DNA from: Antitrichia curtipendula
Taxonomy: Eukaryota > Streptophyta > Bryopsida > Hypnales > Leucodontaceae
Reading direction: 5' to 3'
NCBI GenBank assembly: GCA_951230915.1
Contig: OX579641.1
Coordinates: forward strand, 11,966,001-12,030,000
DNA length: 64,000 nucleotides
A program made the translations under genes and the position numbers. Below are positions 63,481 through 64,000 of the stretch, piece after piece (positions within the stretch are counted from its first letter, which is position 1; every line of letters starts with the position of its first letter). The notes under the pieces are model-generated. The model was given only the letters and a program-made list of their open reading frames with translations. It was not told where the DNA came from and searched no databases.

Positions 63481-64000
63481 ATATGTGACCTACAAAAAGT
63501 ATTGTCATCTTGCACATGGTCAATCAAGGTGTCTTTACTTATATGCCATAGATGATGCACCTCTTGGTCTCTATGCAATTTGAAAGTTGAAACCATGTCC
63601 ATCAATAAAAATTCACTTACCGTCATGCTATTTTTAATGGGATTGCAAAAGAAGTACCAACTCCACCTTTTAATTCATGGAAAAACCCTTGCGTGAGTGT
63701 AGGCTTGTAAGATGTGTTGTCGATAATATGCTCACTTGGTAAATAGACCTCCATGCCAATTTTCCAAAACCTAAAAAAACTTCCCACATCATAAGAAGTT
63801 TATATAGTATTAGGCATATTCATGCCATCTACAACTTAAACCACCTTCGCATACCACTTTCTTCATACCCCCAAAATAATACTAAATAGATGCCTTTTTG
63901 CACCAATGTTATTGCAATTTTTTCAATAAGACTATTGGAAGGAGACTCACAAGGCTTCAATTGTTCATCAACACCCCTCATAATCAATATAGACCTCCCA
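63481..64000. other. Window end, unassigned
   Basis: Less AT-rich than the preceding kilobase, but no frame or domain recognised; a feature may continue past the window. Confidence 0.35.

Noticed and set aside
1..64000. CRISPR array, prokaryotic operon or phage content
   Set aside because: Spliced eukaryotic genes throughout; no regular direct repeats with unique spacers and no ribosome-binding-site spaced gene runs.

Overview
The window looks like nuclear DNA from a land plant. It holds a plastid-targeted ferredoxin-NADP reductase of the root type, a plant-style USE1 SNARE, a plant-type SCC3 cohesin subunit and a trihelix (GT-factor) DNA-binding protein. Genes are islands of moderate GC with mostly short GT-AG introns in a very AT-rich background full of small inverted-repeat elements. 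Compact multi-exon genes, Tc1-type and Harbinger-type transposase relics and no seed-plant-specific gene suggest a non-seed plant such as a moss. That placement is an inference and was not tested.

Layout. 1-10 kb: transposon debris (Tc1/mariner and PIF/Harbinger transposase relics, a CACTA-like element carrying a long hairpin, and an 885-bp foldback). 10.3-14.5 kb (minus): six-exon GT8 glycosyltransferase. 15-18 kb: a TIR element and an unrecognised multi-exon minus-strand gene. 18.1-19.2 kb (minus): intronless USE1, with a decayed tandem copy of its membrane-anchor end just downstream. 20-28 kb: nested elements, including a Stowaway-like element with its empty site preserved in a nearby paralogous repeat, and a family bounded by TTAA. 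29.3-38.4 kb (minus): SCC3 cohesin subunit, 22 exons. 39-45 kb: AT-rich, with a hAT-type MITE with 8-bp target duplication and a second TTAA element. 47.9-49.4 kb (plus): root-type FNR, two exons. 51.6-52.5 kb (plus): intronless NmrA-like NAD(P)-binding protein behind five copies of a 21-bp repeat. 53.6-57.3 kb (minus): an eight-exon gene joining a trihelix DNA-binding domain to a Ulp1-type SUMO-protease fold. 57.3-64 kb: AT-rich repeats, a long AT microsatellite and one stray exon-like segment.

The genes do not form one pathway; they are unrelated housekeeping functions (cell-wall glycosylation, ER SNARE fusion, sister-chromatid cohesion, plastid redox, regulation). The most unusual object is the trihelix-Ulp1 fusion. 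By my exon model all three catalytic positions of the protease (His, Asp, Cys) are replaced (Gln, Glu, Thr), while the oxyanion Gln and the fold motifs are kept. It would be a DNA-binding protein with a dead deSUMOylase domain, possibly a SUMO reader. Exon models were built by hand from splice motifs and reading phase, so exact boundaries need transcript support.
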